Origin: Allobosea thiooxidans
GTDB taxonomy: Bacteria > Pseudomonadota > Alphaproteobacteria > Rhizobiales > Beijerinckiaceae
Reading direction: 5' to 3'
Length of the DNA stretch: 39,175 bases
Assembly: GCF_900168195.1 (NCBI RefSeq)
Contig: NZ_FUYX01000024.1
Coordinates: 1 to 39,175 of the forward strand
In this document: one piece after another, positions 8,390 to 16,460 of the stretch
Layout of the letters: the number at the start of each line of letters is the position of its first letter
Position numbering within the stretch: the first letter of the stretch is position 1
Position numbers and translations under genes: made by a program
Notes under the pieces: model-generated
The model's input: the letters and a program-made list of their open reading frames with translations, nothing else
The model's database searches: none
Told to the model about the DNA's origin: nothing

Positions 8390-8952
8390 GGACCATGCTC
8401 CCTGAGCCGTCGCAGGCGGACATAGAGCGCGCCGCCGCCGCCATGCCGCTGCTCGGCCTCCTCGAAGCCGAGGACGAGCGGACGCAGCTCCGAGAGCCTG
8501 AGCCAATGCGGCACCATCCGGCGCAGCACGCCGCGCTCCTCGCCGAACAGCGCCGGGGCCGGTCCTCCCTTGCCGGTGACGACCAGGGCGATGCGGGTGC
8601 CATGCGCCTGCTCGCGACGCAGGAAGGCGCACAAGGCGAGATGCGCTTCGTTCTGGCGCATGCCGTGCAGGTCGATGACCGCATCGACGCTCTGCTGGCC
8701 GCGGCGAAGCTGGGTGCGCAGGCGCCGCTCGATCGGGGCCAGGGGCGGAGCGGCGAGAGACGCCGGCTTCGCGGCCTTCGAAAGCGCGGCGACGGCAAGC
8801 GCAGAGGTTTCCGTCGCGATCGCCGGGGCAGGCTCTGGCACCGGTTCGGGCTCGATCGGCGCGCGCCCGGGCAGCGGCTTGACGGTGCGCGCCACCTGCC
8901 GCCAGAGCGCGGCATCGGCCTCCGTCAATGTCCTGCCCCGGCGCGCGCGCAT
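8386..8952 (-). CDS. Smr-domain (MutS2 C-terminal-like) protein
   Basis: This gene encodes 188 aa. The C-terminal half (about residues 90-183) is a Smr domain: DLHGM at 94-98, LVVTGKGG at 123-130 (the TGxG motif) and HGGGGALYVRLRR at 170-182. These are the three conserved blocks of stand-alone Smr proteins, which relate to the nuclease domain of MutS2. The N-terminal half is a Pro/Ala-rich linker after a short basic start. Nicking-endonuclease or RNA-cleaving activity is known for some relatives but is not shown for this subgroup. Its start follows the mltA stop by one base, and its stop overlaps the xre start, so the genes form one operon. Confidence 0.9.
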   Translation of the reverse strand: MRARRGRTLTEADAALWRQVARTVKPLPGRAPIEPEPVPEPAPAIATETSALAVAALSKAAKPASLAAPPLAPIERRLRTQLRRGQQSVDAVIDLHGMRQNEAHLALCAFLRREQAHGTRIALVVTGKGGPAPALFGEERGVLRRMVPHWLRLSELRPLVLGFEEAEQRHGGGGALYVRLRRLREHGP

Positions 8953-8953
8953 C

Positions 8954-10120
8954 TCAGCGCGGCCAGAGCACGGTGAAGGCGACGGGGTGGCGGATCAGCC
9001 CGGCCCGATGACCGGCCTCGGCTCCCGAACCGACGAAAAGATCCATCCGGGCCGCGCCCAGAATGGCTGAACCGGTGTCCTGGACGAGCATCAGCCGCGC
9101 CAGATGCTCTGCGCCGCCGGCCCCGTCCGGAAGCCTCGCATCGATCCAGACCGGCAGGCCATAGGGCCAGACCGTGCGATCGACCGCGATGCTGCGCAGC
9201 GGCGTCAAGGGCAGGCCAGCGCCGCCTATCGGTCCGGAACCGGCCGGCAGATCGTCGCGCCGGGCGAAGAAGACGAAGGATCTGTTCAGGCGGATGAGAT
9301 CGCGGGCGAAAGCTGGATCGGCCTTCAGCCGGGCGACGAGCCGGTCCATCGTCATCTGCTCGGGCGGGATGCCCTCGCGCTGGCTGAGCACGCGGCCGAG
9401 CGAGGTGTAGGGATGGCCGTTGCGGCCGGCATAGACGAGCCGCGTGACCGAGCCATCGGGCAGGCGCACGCGGCCGGACCCCTGCACCTGCAGCACGAAA
9501 CGATCCACGGGATCGCGCAGCCAGAGGATCTCCAGCCCCTGCCCGTCGAGCGCCCCGGTTTCGATCGCAGCGCGGTCGACAAAGGGCTCGAGCCCCTTCG
9601 CGGTGCGGCGCGCGGCGGAAAGCGTCTTGTCGAGGCCGGGCCAGTCATCCTCCGGAAAGCGCGTCACGAGATCCGGCGGCCGGCCGTAGAGCGGGGTCGG
9701 AAAGGCTTCGGAGCGTGTGAGAGAGCCTTCGAACTCGGGCTCGAAATAGCCGGTCGTGAAGCCGGCATCGGCGCCCACCGGGCGGATGCGCCAGAAGCTG
9801 AAGTTCTGCTCGAAGAAGCTGCGCGCCTCGTCGCGCGCGACAGGGCCGTTCACGGCCAGCGCCTTCGCTCTTTCGCAGGCCGCGGAGAGGATGGCGGGAA
9901 CGGGGACGGCCTGGCGCAAGGGCGGGTCGGCCATGCACCCCCGCGCGAAGATCGCGAAGGTCTCGGCATGGTCGTCCCGTGCCCAGCCATCGAGCTGCTG
10001 CGGCAAAAGCCGCTCGGCCCGGGCACCGTCCGGGAGCGGAAAGGGAGCGGCCGTGGCGTTCACGGAGACGAGACCAGCCGCCACCGCGAGCGCCAGCGCG
10101 ATCCCGGCGCCACGGCTCAC
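8954..10120 (-). CDS. mltA: Membrane-bound lytic murein transglycosylase A
   Basis: This gene encodes 388 aa. A signal peptide is clear (residues 1 to about 25, ending NATAA). The MltA barrel is recognised by FTTGYFEPEFEGS, VQGSGRVRLPDG, YAGRNGHPYTSLGRVL and NRSFVFF, followed by the 3D-type region LMLVQDTGSAI, MDLFVGSG and AEAGHRAG, which contains the conserved Asp residues of the active site. The enzyme cleaves peptidoglycan to 1,6-anhydromuropeptides in the periplasm. No lipobox Cys is seen after the signal peptide, so this homologue may be soluble rather than a lipoprotein. It overlaps timA by 4 nt (ATGA). Confidence 0.95.
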   Translation of the reverse strand: MSRGAGIALALAVAAGLVSVNATAAPFPLPDGARAERLLPQQLDGWARDDHAETFAIFARGCMADPPLRQAVPVPAILSAACERAKALAVNGPVARDEARSFFEQNFSFWRIRPVGADAGFTTGYFEPEFEGSLTRSEAFPTPLYGRPPDLVTRFPEDDWPGLDKTLSAARRTAKGLEPFVDRAAIETGALDGQGLEILWLRDPVDRFVLQVQGSGRVRLPDGSVTRLVYAGRNGHPYTSLGRVLSQREGIPPEQMTMDRLVARLKADPAFARDLIRLNRSFVFFARRDDLPAGSGPIGGAGLPLTPLRSIAVDRTVWPYGLPVWIDARLPDGAGGAEHLARLMLVQDTGSAILGAARMDLFVGSGAEAGHRAGLIRHPVAFTVLWPR

Positions 10121-10836
10121 GCCGCCGATTCGGTGGCGACGAGCAGCCAGTTGGGATCGCGGCTGCCGAGCTGGCGCGAGAAGGTCCAGATATCGTTGAC
10201 CTCGGAGACCTGGTCGGCGCTGCCGTCGACGACCGCCCCTTGAGCGTCGCGGGTGACGCTGATCAGCTGCGACACGAAGGCGATGGTGACCTGGGCGGTC
10301 TTGCCCTTGACCTCGACGGCGGAAAGATCGGCCTTGTCGATCGAGACGAAATTCGATTCCGATTTCTCGCCGCGCTTCTCGCGATCGGTGATGGCCTGCT
10401 CGAAGCCCTCATAGACGTCCTTGGCGAGCAGCCCCTTCAACATCTTGCGGTCGCCGCGCGCGAAGGCGGTGACGATCGCCTCATAGGCCGCCTTGGCGCC
10501 GGCGACGAAGTCATGCGGGTCGAAACCCGGCTCCTGGCGGATGATGGCCTCGATGCCGGCGCTGACCGGAGAGTCGGCGGCGGCCAGATCCTTCCAGCGT
10601 TCGGCGACCGGCGACTCGGCGGCGACCGGATCATTGGCCGCACCCGGCAGGCGGATCACGTTGTCGCGCTTCTCGGCCGCCTGATCCGGCCGCATCGGCG
10701 GCGTCTCCCGGCGGGCGAAGGGATCCTTGGGCTGCTCGTGGCCGGTCTTCTGGCCGAGGACCGAGCGCAGCTTCCAGGCGACGAAAACGGCCAGAGCCAA
10801 GAAGACCAGAGTCGTCATGTCGAAGGAATTTTGCAT
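10117..10836 (-). CDS. Tim44/TimA-family putative adaptor protein
   Basis: This gene encodes 239 aa. The N-terminal helix TTLVFLALAVFVAWKLRSVLG (about 8-28) is a membrane anchor, followed by a charged linker and a Tim44-like domain (about residues 90-239) with FDPHDFVAGAKAAYEAIVTA, a GDRKMLKGLLAKDVYEGFE segment and the ending DIWTFSR...DPNWLLV. This is the alphaproteobacterial relative (TimA) of mitochondrial Tim44, thought to be an inner-membrane-associated protein. Its bacterial role is not settled. It heads the timA-mltA-smr-xre operon and is divergent from secB, itself an export chaperone, which suggests an envelope or export context. An ATG at 10818 is an alternative start. Confidence 0.85.
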   Translation of the reverse strand: MQNSFDMTTLVFLALAVFVAWKLRSVLGQKTGHEQPKDPFARRETPPMRPDQAAEKRDNVIRLPGAANDPVAAESPVAERWKDLAAADSPVSAGIEAIIRQEPGFDPHDFVAGAKAAYEAIVTAFARGDRKMLKGLLAKDVYEGFEQAITDREKRGEKSESNFVSIDKADLSAVEVKGKTAQVTIAFVSQLISVTRDAQGAVVDGSADQVSEVNDIWTFSRQLGSRDPNWLLVATESAA

Positions 10837-11080
10837 CGAAGGCTGACCCGCGGCTCCCCATCAACGTCTGGCGATGGCGCAGGATCGCGACCGCCTTCGT
10901 CGTCATATGGTAAGACAGGCTCGTAACATCCACCCCTAACCTTGTGAAGGCGACTTCTTGTGCCGGCCCGGCGTCCATGATAGCCGACGCGCGCGCCGCT
11001 CCGGAACGCGGAGCGCAGTCCCGAATGCCGGCAATGGCGCGGGATTTCCCGAGACAGCCTGCCAGAACAAGATGGGACCG

Positions 11081-11578
11081 ATGGCCAACGAACTCCCCAA
11101 CGGCAATGGTGCCGGCGCCGCCGAGGCAGCCCCGAGCCTGAACGCCCTCGTCCAGTACACGAAGGATTTCTCCTTCGAGAACCCCAAGGCGCCGCGTTCC
11201 CTCGCCCAGCAGGAAGCGCAGCAGGGCCCGCAGATGTCGCTGCAGGTCAATGTCGGCTCGACCGCGCTCGGCGACAACGACTACGAGACCGTGCTGCGCC
11301 TGGAAGGCAAGGCCGAGCAGAAGGGCGAGACGCTCTTCGCCTTCGACCTGAGCTATGCCGGCGTCTTCCGCCTGCAGAACATTCCGCAGGAGCACATCCA
11401 CCCCGTGCTGGTGATCGACTGCGCCCGCCTGCTCTTCCCCTTCGCGCGGCAGATCATCGCCGAGGCGGTCCATAATGGCGGCTTCCCGCCCTTCTACATC
11501 CCGCCGATCGATTTCGCGGCGCTGTTCCAGCAGCGCATGCAGGAGCTCGAGGGCCAGCAGGGCGCCGCGACCAACTGA
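11081..11578 (+). CDS. secB: Protein-export chaperone SecB
   Basis: This gene encodes 165 aa from the chosen ATG. The SecB core is clear: YTKDFSFENPKAP, MSLQVNVGST, DNDYETVLRLEGKA, FAFDLSYAGVFRLQNI, and the CARLLFPFARQIIAEAV...GGFPPFYIPPIDFAALF block typical of alphaproteobacterial SecB. It is a cytoplasmic tetramer that holds preproteins unfolded for SecA. The start is uncertain: ATG at 11072 and ATG at 11081 are both in frame, and GGGA before the second is close. It is divergent from timA across a 244-bp gap in which I see no other gene, and it ends at a strong terminator. Confidence 0.97.
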   Translation: MANELPNGNGAGAAEAAPSLNALVQYTKDFSFENPKAPRSLAQQEAQQGPQMSLQVNVGSTALGDNDYETVLRLEGKAEQKGETLFAFDLSYAGVFRLQNIPQEHIHPVLVIDCARLLFPFARQIIAEAVHNGGFPPFYIPPIDFAALFQQRMQELEGQQGAATN

Positions 11579-11602
11579 CGGTCGGAGCGTCGGCAAAGTC
11601 CA

Positions 11603-11635
11603 ACGAAAGGGCCCCTTCGCGGGCCCTTTTTCGTT
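11603..11635 (+). terminator. Intrinsic terminator of secB
   Basis: AAAGGGCCC (11606-11614) pairs with GGGCCCTTT (11621-11629), with outer AACG/CGTT pairing and a TTTTT run. Confidence 0.9.
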
Positions 11636-11697
11636 TGTTGCGGATTATTGTTGTCCTTGCGGAGCCGGCAGGCCCGCTCCATCTGGTGACGATCGAC

Positions 11698-11729
11698 GGC
11701 GGACGCCCCGGCAGGGACGCCCGCCTTTT
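11698..11729 (+). promoter_or_regulatory. Terminator-like hairpin in the terC leader
   Basis: GGCGG...CCGCC (11698-11702 / 11721-11725), with inner CG and CCC/GGG pairs and symmetric mismatches, is followed by TTTT at 11726-11729, only 20 nt before the terC start. Placed after the secB terminator, this could be an attenuator or the expression platform of a leader RNA. I could not recognise the conserved core of the manganese (yybP-ykoY) riboswitch that often precedes terC genes. Confidence 0.35.
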
Positions 11730-11749
11730 CCGTATCCGATGGAGACCCG

Positions 11750-12499
11750 ATGGACACCCTTCTGACGCTTGCCGCCGACCCCGCCGTATGGGCCGCGCTC
11801 GGGGCACTGATCGCCATGGAGGTCGTGCTCGGCATCGACAACCTGATCTTCATCTCGATCCTGACCAACAAGCTGCCGGAGCATCAGCGCTCGAAGGGCC
11901 GCAAGATCGGCATCGGCCTGGCGCTGATCCTGCGGCTGGGCCTGCTGAGCACCGTCGCCTTCATCGTCACGCTGACCACGCCGGTGTTCTCGATCCTCGG
12001 GCAGGGCTTCTCCTGGCGCGACATCATCCTGATCGCCGGCGGCCTCTTCCTGGTCTGGAAGGCGACGAAGGAGATCCATCACAAGGTCGATCCCGATCCC
12101 GAATCCGTCCTCGCCGAGGGCGGCAGCCGCGCGGTGACGCTGGGCTTCGGCAGCGCGATCTTCCAGATCCTGCTGCTCGACCTCGTCTTCTCGATCGACT
12201 CGATCATCACCGCCGTCGGCATGACCGAACATGTGCCGGTGATGGTGATCGCCGTGATCGTCGCGGTGCTGACGATGCTGCTCGCCGCCGATCCGCTGGC
12301 GCGTTTCATCGACCGCAACCCGACGATCGTGATGCTGGCGCTCGGCTTCCTGCTGATGATCGGCGCGACACTGATCGCCGAAGGCTTCGGCGTGCATGTG
12401 CCGAAGGGCTACATCTACGCAGCCATGGCCTTCTCGGCCTTGATCGAGGCACTCAACATGCTGTCGCGGCGGAAGACGCATACCGGCAGCGAGCGCTGA
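11750..12499 (+). CDS. TerC-family integral membrane protein
   Basis: This gene encodes 249 aa with about seven hydrophobic segments. Two acidic transmembrane motifs are present: MEVVLGIDNLIFISIL (residues 23-38) and LLLDLVFSIDSIITAVGM (about 141-158). These are the paired Asp-containing motifs of the TerC/YoaE/YkoY family. Members have been tied to manganese export, to metalation of exoenzymes and to tellurite resistance. The exact cargo here is unknown. It is probably transcribed alone and converges on dnaQ with a 25-bp gap. The leader has a terminator-like hairpin (11698-11729). Confidence 0.9.
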   Translation: MDTLLTLAADPAVWAALGALIAMEVVLGIDNLIFISILTNKLPEHQRSKGRKIGIGLALILRLGLLSTVAFIVTLTTPVFSILGQGFSWRDIILIAGGLFLVWKATKEIHHKVDPDPESVLAEGGSRAVTLGFGSAIFQILLLDLVFSIDSIITAVGMTEHVPVMVIAVIVAVLTMLLAADPLARFIDRNPTIVMLALGFLLMIGATLIAEGFGVHVPKGYIYAAMAFSALIEALNMLSRRKTHTGSER

Positions 12500-12524
12500 G
12501 CGGGCGCAAGCCGGACGGCGCGGA

Positions 12525-13241
12525 TCACTGCGCCGCGTCGTCCGTGATGCCGAGATAGCCCTTCCAGAGCGGCGCCTTCAGCGAGCCCAGAACGAAGGCC
12601 TCATGCGCCTTGATCGCAGCCTCGTCGAGCCGCGGCGCGAGCGGGCGCTGGCGCAGCGGCTTCTCGGCGGCAGCCATGACGAGACCGCCACGGCCCGCCG
12701 TGCCTTCGACGCCCAGGCCGAGCGAGGTCTGCTTGCCGCCGATCAGTTCGATATAGACCTCGGCGAGGATCTCGGAGTCGAGCAAGGCGCCGTGCTTGGT
12801 GCGGCGGCTGTTGTCGATGCCATAGCGCGAGCAGAGCGCATCGAGGCTGTTGGAGGCGCCGGGATGCTTGCGGCGGGCCATCGACAGGGTGTCGACCACC
12901 CAAGCCTGCTCGATCGGCGGCAGGTTCAGCCGCTTGAACTCCATGTTGATGAAGCCGACGTCGAAGGCGGCGTTGTGGATCACCAGCTTGGCGCCCGCGA
13001 TGAACTCGGCGAATTCCTGGGCGATCGCGGCGAAGACCGGCTTGTCCGACAGGAACTCCTCCGAGAGGCCGTGGACATTGAAGGCCTCGACCGGCATCGA
13101 GCGTTCGGGGTTGATGTAGACGTGGTAGGTGCGGCCGCTCGGGCAGTGATTGACCAACTCGACGCAGCCGATCTCGACGATGCGATCACCGTTATTGGCT
13201 TCGACGCCGGTGGTTTCGGTATCGAGAACGATCTCGCGCAT
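12525..13241 (-). CDS. dnaQ: DNA polymerase III epsilon subunit (3'-5' proofreading exonuclease)
   Basis: This gene encodes 238 aa. The DEDDh exonuclease motifs are complete: Exo I DTETTG with Asp7/Glu9, Exo II HNAAFD with Asp94, and Exo III HGALLD with His150 and Asp155. A proline-containing C-terminal tail of about 60 residues would bind the alpha subunit. It removes misincorporated bases during replication. The ATG at 13241 directly precedes the Exo I strand; longer forms running into coaE are not credible. It is the last gene of ppsR-maf-aroE-coaE-dnaQ, 17 nt after coaE, with GAGG upstream. Confidence 0.97.
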   Translation of the reverse strand: MREIVLDTETTGVEANNGDRIVEIGCVELVNHCPSGRTYHVYINPERSMPVEAFNVHGLSEEFLSDKPVFAAIAQEFAEFIAGAKLVIHNAAFDVGFINMEFKRLNLPPIEQAWVVDTLSMARRKHPGASNSLDALCSRYGIDNSRRTKHGALLDSEILAEVYIELIGGKQTSLGLGVEGTAGRGGLVMAAAEKPLRQRPLAPRLDEAAIKAHEAFVLGSLKAPLWKGYLGITDDAAQ

Positions 13242-13258
13242 CGCTTTCAGGACCTCAC

Positions 13259-13873
13259 TCAAGACCTCTGGGCCGCGCCACGCCCCGGGCGGCCCGCCAG
13301 CGCCATCAGGATAGAGCCGACCTCGCGGCCGGCGGCCACGAGCCCGCGCGACGTGTCCACAAGGAAATGGGCGCGGCGACGCTTCTCGGCATCCGGCATC
13401 TGGCGCGCCAGGATGGCGTCGAGCTTCTCCGCGCTCATGCCGGGCCGGGCGAGGACGCGCTCGCGCTGCACTGCCGCCGGCGCGGTCACCACCAGAACCG
13501 CATCGCAACGCCCCTCACCGCCGGTCTCGAACAGCAGCGGCACATCGATGATGGCGAGCCCCGCTCCCTCGCGTCGGCAGCGGGCGAGGAAGGCCTGCTC
13601 CTCCTCCCGCACCAGCGGATGGATGATCGCCTCGAGACGGCGCAGCGCCTCCGGCTTGCCGAGCACGGCGGCGCCGAGCCTTGCCCGATCGACCACGCCG
13701 TCGACAACGGTGCCGGGAAAGGCCGCCTCGATCGGCGCCACGGCACGGCCGCGATGCAGGCGATGGACTGCGGCATCGGCATCGTGCAGCGGCACGCCGC
13801 GCTGCACGAACAGCCCGGCCGTTGTCGACTTCCCCATTCCGATCGAGCCCGTCAGGCCCAGCACGAAGGTCAT
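13259..13873 (-). CDS. coaE: Dephospho-CoA kinase
   Basis: This gene encodes 204 aa. The P-loop GLTGSIGMGKS (residues 6-16) begins the protein, followed by GVPLHDADAAVHRL (the substrate Asp region), LEAIIHPLVR and DVPLLFETG. These are diagnostic of CoaE, which phosphorylates the 3'-hydroxyl of dephospho-CoA in the last step of coenzyme A synthesis. The last 20 residues are basic and unconserved. It lies 15 nt downstream of aroE in the same operon, the usual alphaproteobacterial arrangement. Confidence 0.97.
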   Translation of the reverse strand: MTFVLGLTGSIGMGKSTTAGLFVQRGVPLHDADAAVHRLHRGRAVAPIEAAFPGTVVDGVVDRARLGAAVLGKPEALRRLEAIIHPLVREEEQAFLARCRREGAGLAIIDVPLLFETGGEGRCDAVLVVTAPAAVQRERVLARPGMSAEKLDAILARQMPDAEKRRRAHFLVDTSRGLVAAGREVGSILMALAGRPGRGAAQRS

Positions 13874-13888
13874 GCGCTCCCCGCCGAA

Positions 13889-14722
13889 TCAGGTTTTCAG
13901 GATATCGGCTTCGATCAGAGCGCGCAGGGCCGGCGTCACTTCCGGGGTCACGCCGAACCAGCGGGCGAAGCCGGGGGCAGCCTGGTGGAGCAGCATGCCG
14001 AGCCCGTCCACCAGCCTGCCGCCACGCCGCTCCGCCTCCGCCAGCAGCGCCGTCTTCAGCGGCGCGTAGACGATATCGTCGACGATGGTTCCCGGCCGCA
14101 GCCCCGACAGGTCGAGCTCCAGCGGCGGCTTGCCCTGCATGCCGAGGGCCGTGGTGTTGACGATGAGATCGGCCTTCCGGACGAGCCGGTCGCGCTCCTC
14201 CCAGGCCCTGGCTTCAAGCGGATTCCCCAGCGCGGCCGCGAGCTCCTCGGCGCGGGCGGGGCTCCGGTTGACGATCAGGATGCGTTCGACCCCACGCGAT
14301 CGAAGGCCGTAGCAGATTCCGCGGGCGGCCCCGCCTGCCCCGAGAACGAGCACCGTTCCGACCTGTCGCTGCCAGCCCGGCACGCAGGCATCGAGATGGG
14401 CGAGGAACCCCGGCACGTCGCTGTTGTCGGCGACGATGCGCCCATCCTCGCGCCAGAGCGTGTTGACTGCGCCGATCGCCCGGCCCGCAGGGCTGACCTC
14501 ATCGACCAGGGCCATCACCGCTTCCTTGTGCGGCACGGTGACATTGCCGCCGGTGAACGCCCCGTCCCGCAATTGTCGGATGAAGGCGGGCAGGTCCGCA
14601 GGCGCGACATCGACCCGCTCATAGGAGCCGGCAAGCCGATATTGCCGAAGCCACTCGCCATGGATCAGCGGCGAGCGGGAATGGGCGATGGGATGTCCGA
14701 TGACGAAACAGCGAGGCGACAT
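13889..14722 (-). CDS. aroE: Shikimate 5-dehydrogenase
   Basis: This gene encodes 277 aa. The N-terminal substrate domain has VIGHPIAHSRSPLIHG and NVTVPHK with catalytic Lys66; NSDVPGF supplies the paired catalytic Asp102. The NADP-binding domain carries GAGGAARG (128-135) and VNRSPARAEEL. It reduces 3-dehydroshikimate to shikimate in aromatic amino-acid synthesis. Ser replaces the more usual Thr in N-T-D, a conservative change. It is 12 nt downstream of maf. Confidence 0.97.
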   Translation of the reverse strand: MSPRCFVIGHPIAHSRSPLIHGEWLRQYRLAGSYERVDVAPADLPAFIRQLRDGAFTGGNVTVPHKEAVMALVDEVSPAGRAIGAVNTLWREDGRIVADNSDVPGFLAHLDACVPGWQRQVGTVLVLGAGGAARGICYGLRSRGVERILIVNRSPARAEELAAALGNPLEARAWEERDRLVRKADLIVNTTALGMQGKPPLELDLSGLRPGTIVDDIVYAPLKTALLAEAERRGGRLVDGLGMLLHQAAPGFARWFGVTPEVTPALRALIEADILKT

Positions 14723-14734
14723 GGATGGGTCCGG

Positions 14735-15361
14735 TCAGCGGGCGAGGCAGTCGAGATCGCGCAAGGCGGCGAGGACGGCGAGCAGGGGCAAGCCCAGGAT
14801 GGTGAAGTGATTGCCTTCGACGGCCTCGAAGAGCTGCGCCCCCAGCCCCTCGAGCTGATAACCGCCGACGCTGGATAGAGCGGCCGGCCCGACCAGATCG
14901 ACATAGAGCCCGATGAAATCGGTATCGAGCGCGCGCATCGTCATCCGTGCCGTCTCGCGGCCTTCGGCGATCGGTGCGCCGTCCCGGGCAAGGACGAAGG
15001 CGGAATGAAGCTCATGCGTCCTGCCGGCCAGCGCCGCGATCTGCTCGGCCGCGGCGAAGCTGTCGACCGGCTTGTGGAAGGCGATGCCGTCGCAGGTCAG
15101 CGTCTGATCGGCGGCGAGGACCAGGCGGCCCGGCTGGTCACGCGAGACCGCGAGCGCCTTGGCACAGGCGAGCGCTGCGGCGATCTGATCCGCCGGCACC
15201 CCCTGCTCGACCAGAGGTTCCTCGACGGCGCGCTCGTCGATCGTGGGCTTCATGACCTCGATCGGGATGCCGGCGGCCGCCAGCATGTCCCGGCGCGTCA
15301 CGCTTCCGGAGGCGAGGATCAGGGGCTGCGTTTCGAGCCAGAGGGTGTTCGGTGGGGTCAT
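14735..15361 (-). CDS. maf: Maf-like nucleoside triphosphate pyrophosphatase
   Basis: This gene encodes 208 aa. It shows LILASGSVTRRDML (SxSxxRxxxL motif), PTIDERAV, LAADQTL with the catalytic Asp (residue 85), KPVDSFAAAEQIAALAGRTHELHSA and GGYQLEG. Maf proteins hydrolyse non-canonical or methylated nucleotides, or dTTP/UTP, and have been linked to septum inhibition. The subgroup (YhdE- or YceF-like) is not decided. Its ATG overlaps the ppsR stop (ATGA), and aroE follows. Confidence 0.93.
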   Translation of the reverse strand: MTPPNTLWLETQPLILASGSVTRRDMLAAAGIPIEVMKPTIDERAVEEPLVEQGVPADQIAAALACAKALAVSRDQPGRLVLAADQTLTCDGIAFHKPVDSFAAAEQIAALAGRTHELHSAFVLARDGAPIAEGRETARMTMRALDTDFIGLYVDLVGPAALSSVGGYQLEGLGAQLFEAVEGNHFTILGLPLLAVLAALRDLDCLAR

Positions 15362-16188
15362 GTCGCGATGAACTTCATGCGGTGATCACGAAGCAGGTCG
15401 AGGATAGAGGCGGCTGTCTCCTCGATCGAGCGGCGGGTGACGTCGATGACCGGCCAGCCCTTGCGGGCGCAGAGCCGCCTCGACTGCGCGACCTCGTCGG
15501 CCACCGCCGCGGGATCGACATAGGAGGTCTCGTCGTCGGCGCGCAACGACAGGAGCCGGTTCTGGCGGATCTGGACGATGCGGTCGGGGCTGGCGATCAG
15601 CCCGACGATCAGCGGCTTCTTCGCGTTCTCCAGCTCCGGCGGCAGGGCGATGTTCGGGACCAGCGGGATGTTGGCGGTCTTGATGCCGCGATTGGCGAGA
15701 TAGATGCTCGTCGGCGTCTTGGACGTCCGGCTGATGCCAACCAGGATGACATCGGCGCTGTCGAGATCGCCACCCATCTGCCCGTCATCGTGCAAGAGCG
15801 TGTAGTTCATTGCGTCGATGCGGCGGAAATACTCGGTGTTGAGGACGTGCTGCGCGCCCGGCTTCGTCGCCGAGACCTGGCCGAGATAGGACTGGAACAG
15901 ACTCAGCACCGGCTGCAGCACCGAGAGGCAGGGGCAGCCGAGCTCGCGGCAGAAATTCTCGAGCTTCTCCTGCCATTCCGGCTCGACCAGCGTGTAGAGA
16001 ACCACGCCCGGTGAGGATTCGATCTCGGCGAGCACACGCGCGAGCTGCGCCTCCGAACGCACCAGCGGATAGACATGCTCGATGGCGGAAACGCTTTCAT
16101 ATTGCGCGGCCGCGGCGCGGCTGACCGCGATGAGGGTCTCGCCGGTCGCATCCGAGACCAGATGCAGATGGAAATAATTGCGGACCAC
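15358..16188 (-). CDS. ppsR: Pyruvate, phosphate dikinase / PEP synthetase regulatory protein (DUF299)
   Basis: This gene encodes 276 aa. It starts NYFHLHLVSDATGETL, typical of the family, and has the P-loop GISRTSKTPTSIYLA (from residue 151) and the LIVGLIASPDRIVQIRQNRL block. The family is a bifunctional ADP-dependent kinase and Pi-dependent phosphorylase acting on a Thr/His of PpdK or PpsA; which target exists here is not visible. In Caulobacter and Rickettsia the homologue (RP001) borders the replication origin opposite hemE. The same layout is seen here. It is the first gene of the maf-aroE-coaE-dnaQ operon. Confidence 0.93.
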   Translation of the reverse strand: MVRNYFHLHLVSDATGETLIAVSRAAAAQYESVSAIEHVYPLVRSEAQLARVLAEIESSPGVVLYTLVEPEWQEKLENFCRELGCPCLSVLQPVLSLFQSYLGQVSATKPGAQHVLNTEYFRRIDAMNYTLLHDDGQMGGDLDSADVILVGISRTSKTPTSIYLANRGIKTANIPLVPNIALPPELENAKKPLIVGLIASPDRIVQIRQNRLLSLRADDETSYVDPAAVADEVAQSRRLCARKGWPVIDVTRRSIEETAASILDLLRDHRMKFIAT

Positions 16189-16407
16189 GGCGTCCCCCGG
16201 CCTGAAGCGCTTCGATCTCCCTTAGCGCGGTTTCGGCGCGACAGGAATCCGAAGAGCGAGCCAAGTCGCCGCAGCCGACTTCGCGCCGGTTCTTCACAGG
16301 GGTGGGGAGCGGTGTAGACAACCCGGCTTCAGCCATGCCCGGCCAGAGCCGCCTGTATAACCCACCTCTCCCATCAACAGCCGCCACGCTGTGCATGGTT
16401 AAGGAAG

Positions 16408-16423
16408 TGTTTCACGTGAATCA
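16408..16423. other. parS: Near-perfect parS (ParB-binding) site inside the putative origin
   Basis: TGTTTCACGTGAATCA matches the parS consensus TGTTTCACGTGAAACA at 15 of 16 positions. The single change (A to T at position 14) creates a GAATC, a CcrM methylation target. ParB from the parA-parB pair at 25.6-27.4 kb would be the ligand. Confidence 0.75.
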
Positions 16424-16460
16424 TTCGGCGGGCCGAAGGGCTCGCCGCAAATTCCAATTC

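Noticed and set aside
11637..11749. A yybP-ykoY manganese riboswitch before terC
   Set aside because: The conserved loop sequences of that class were not found; only a terminator-like hairpin is visible, reported as such.
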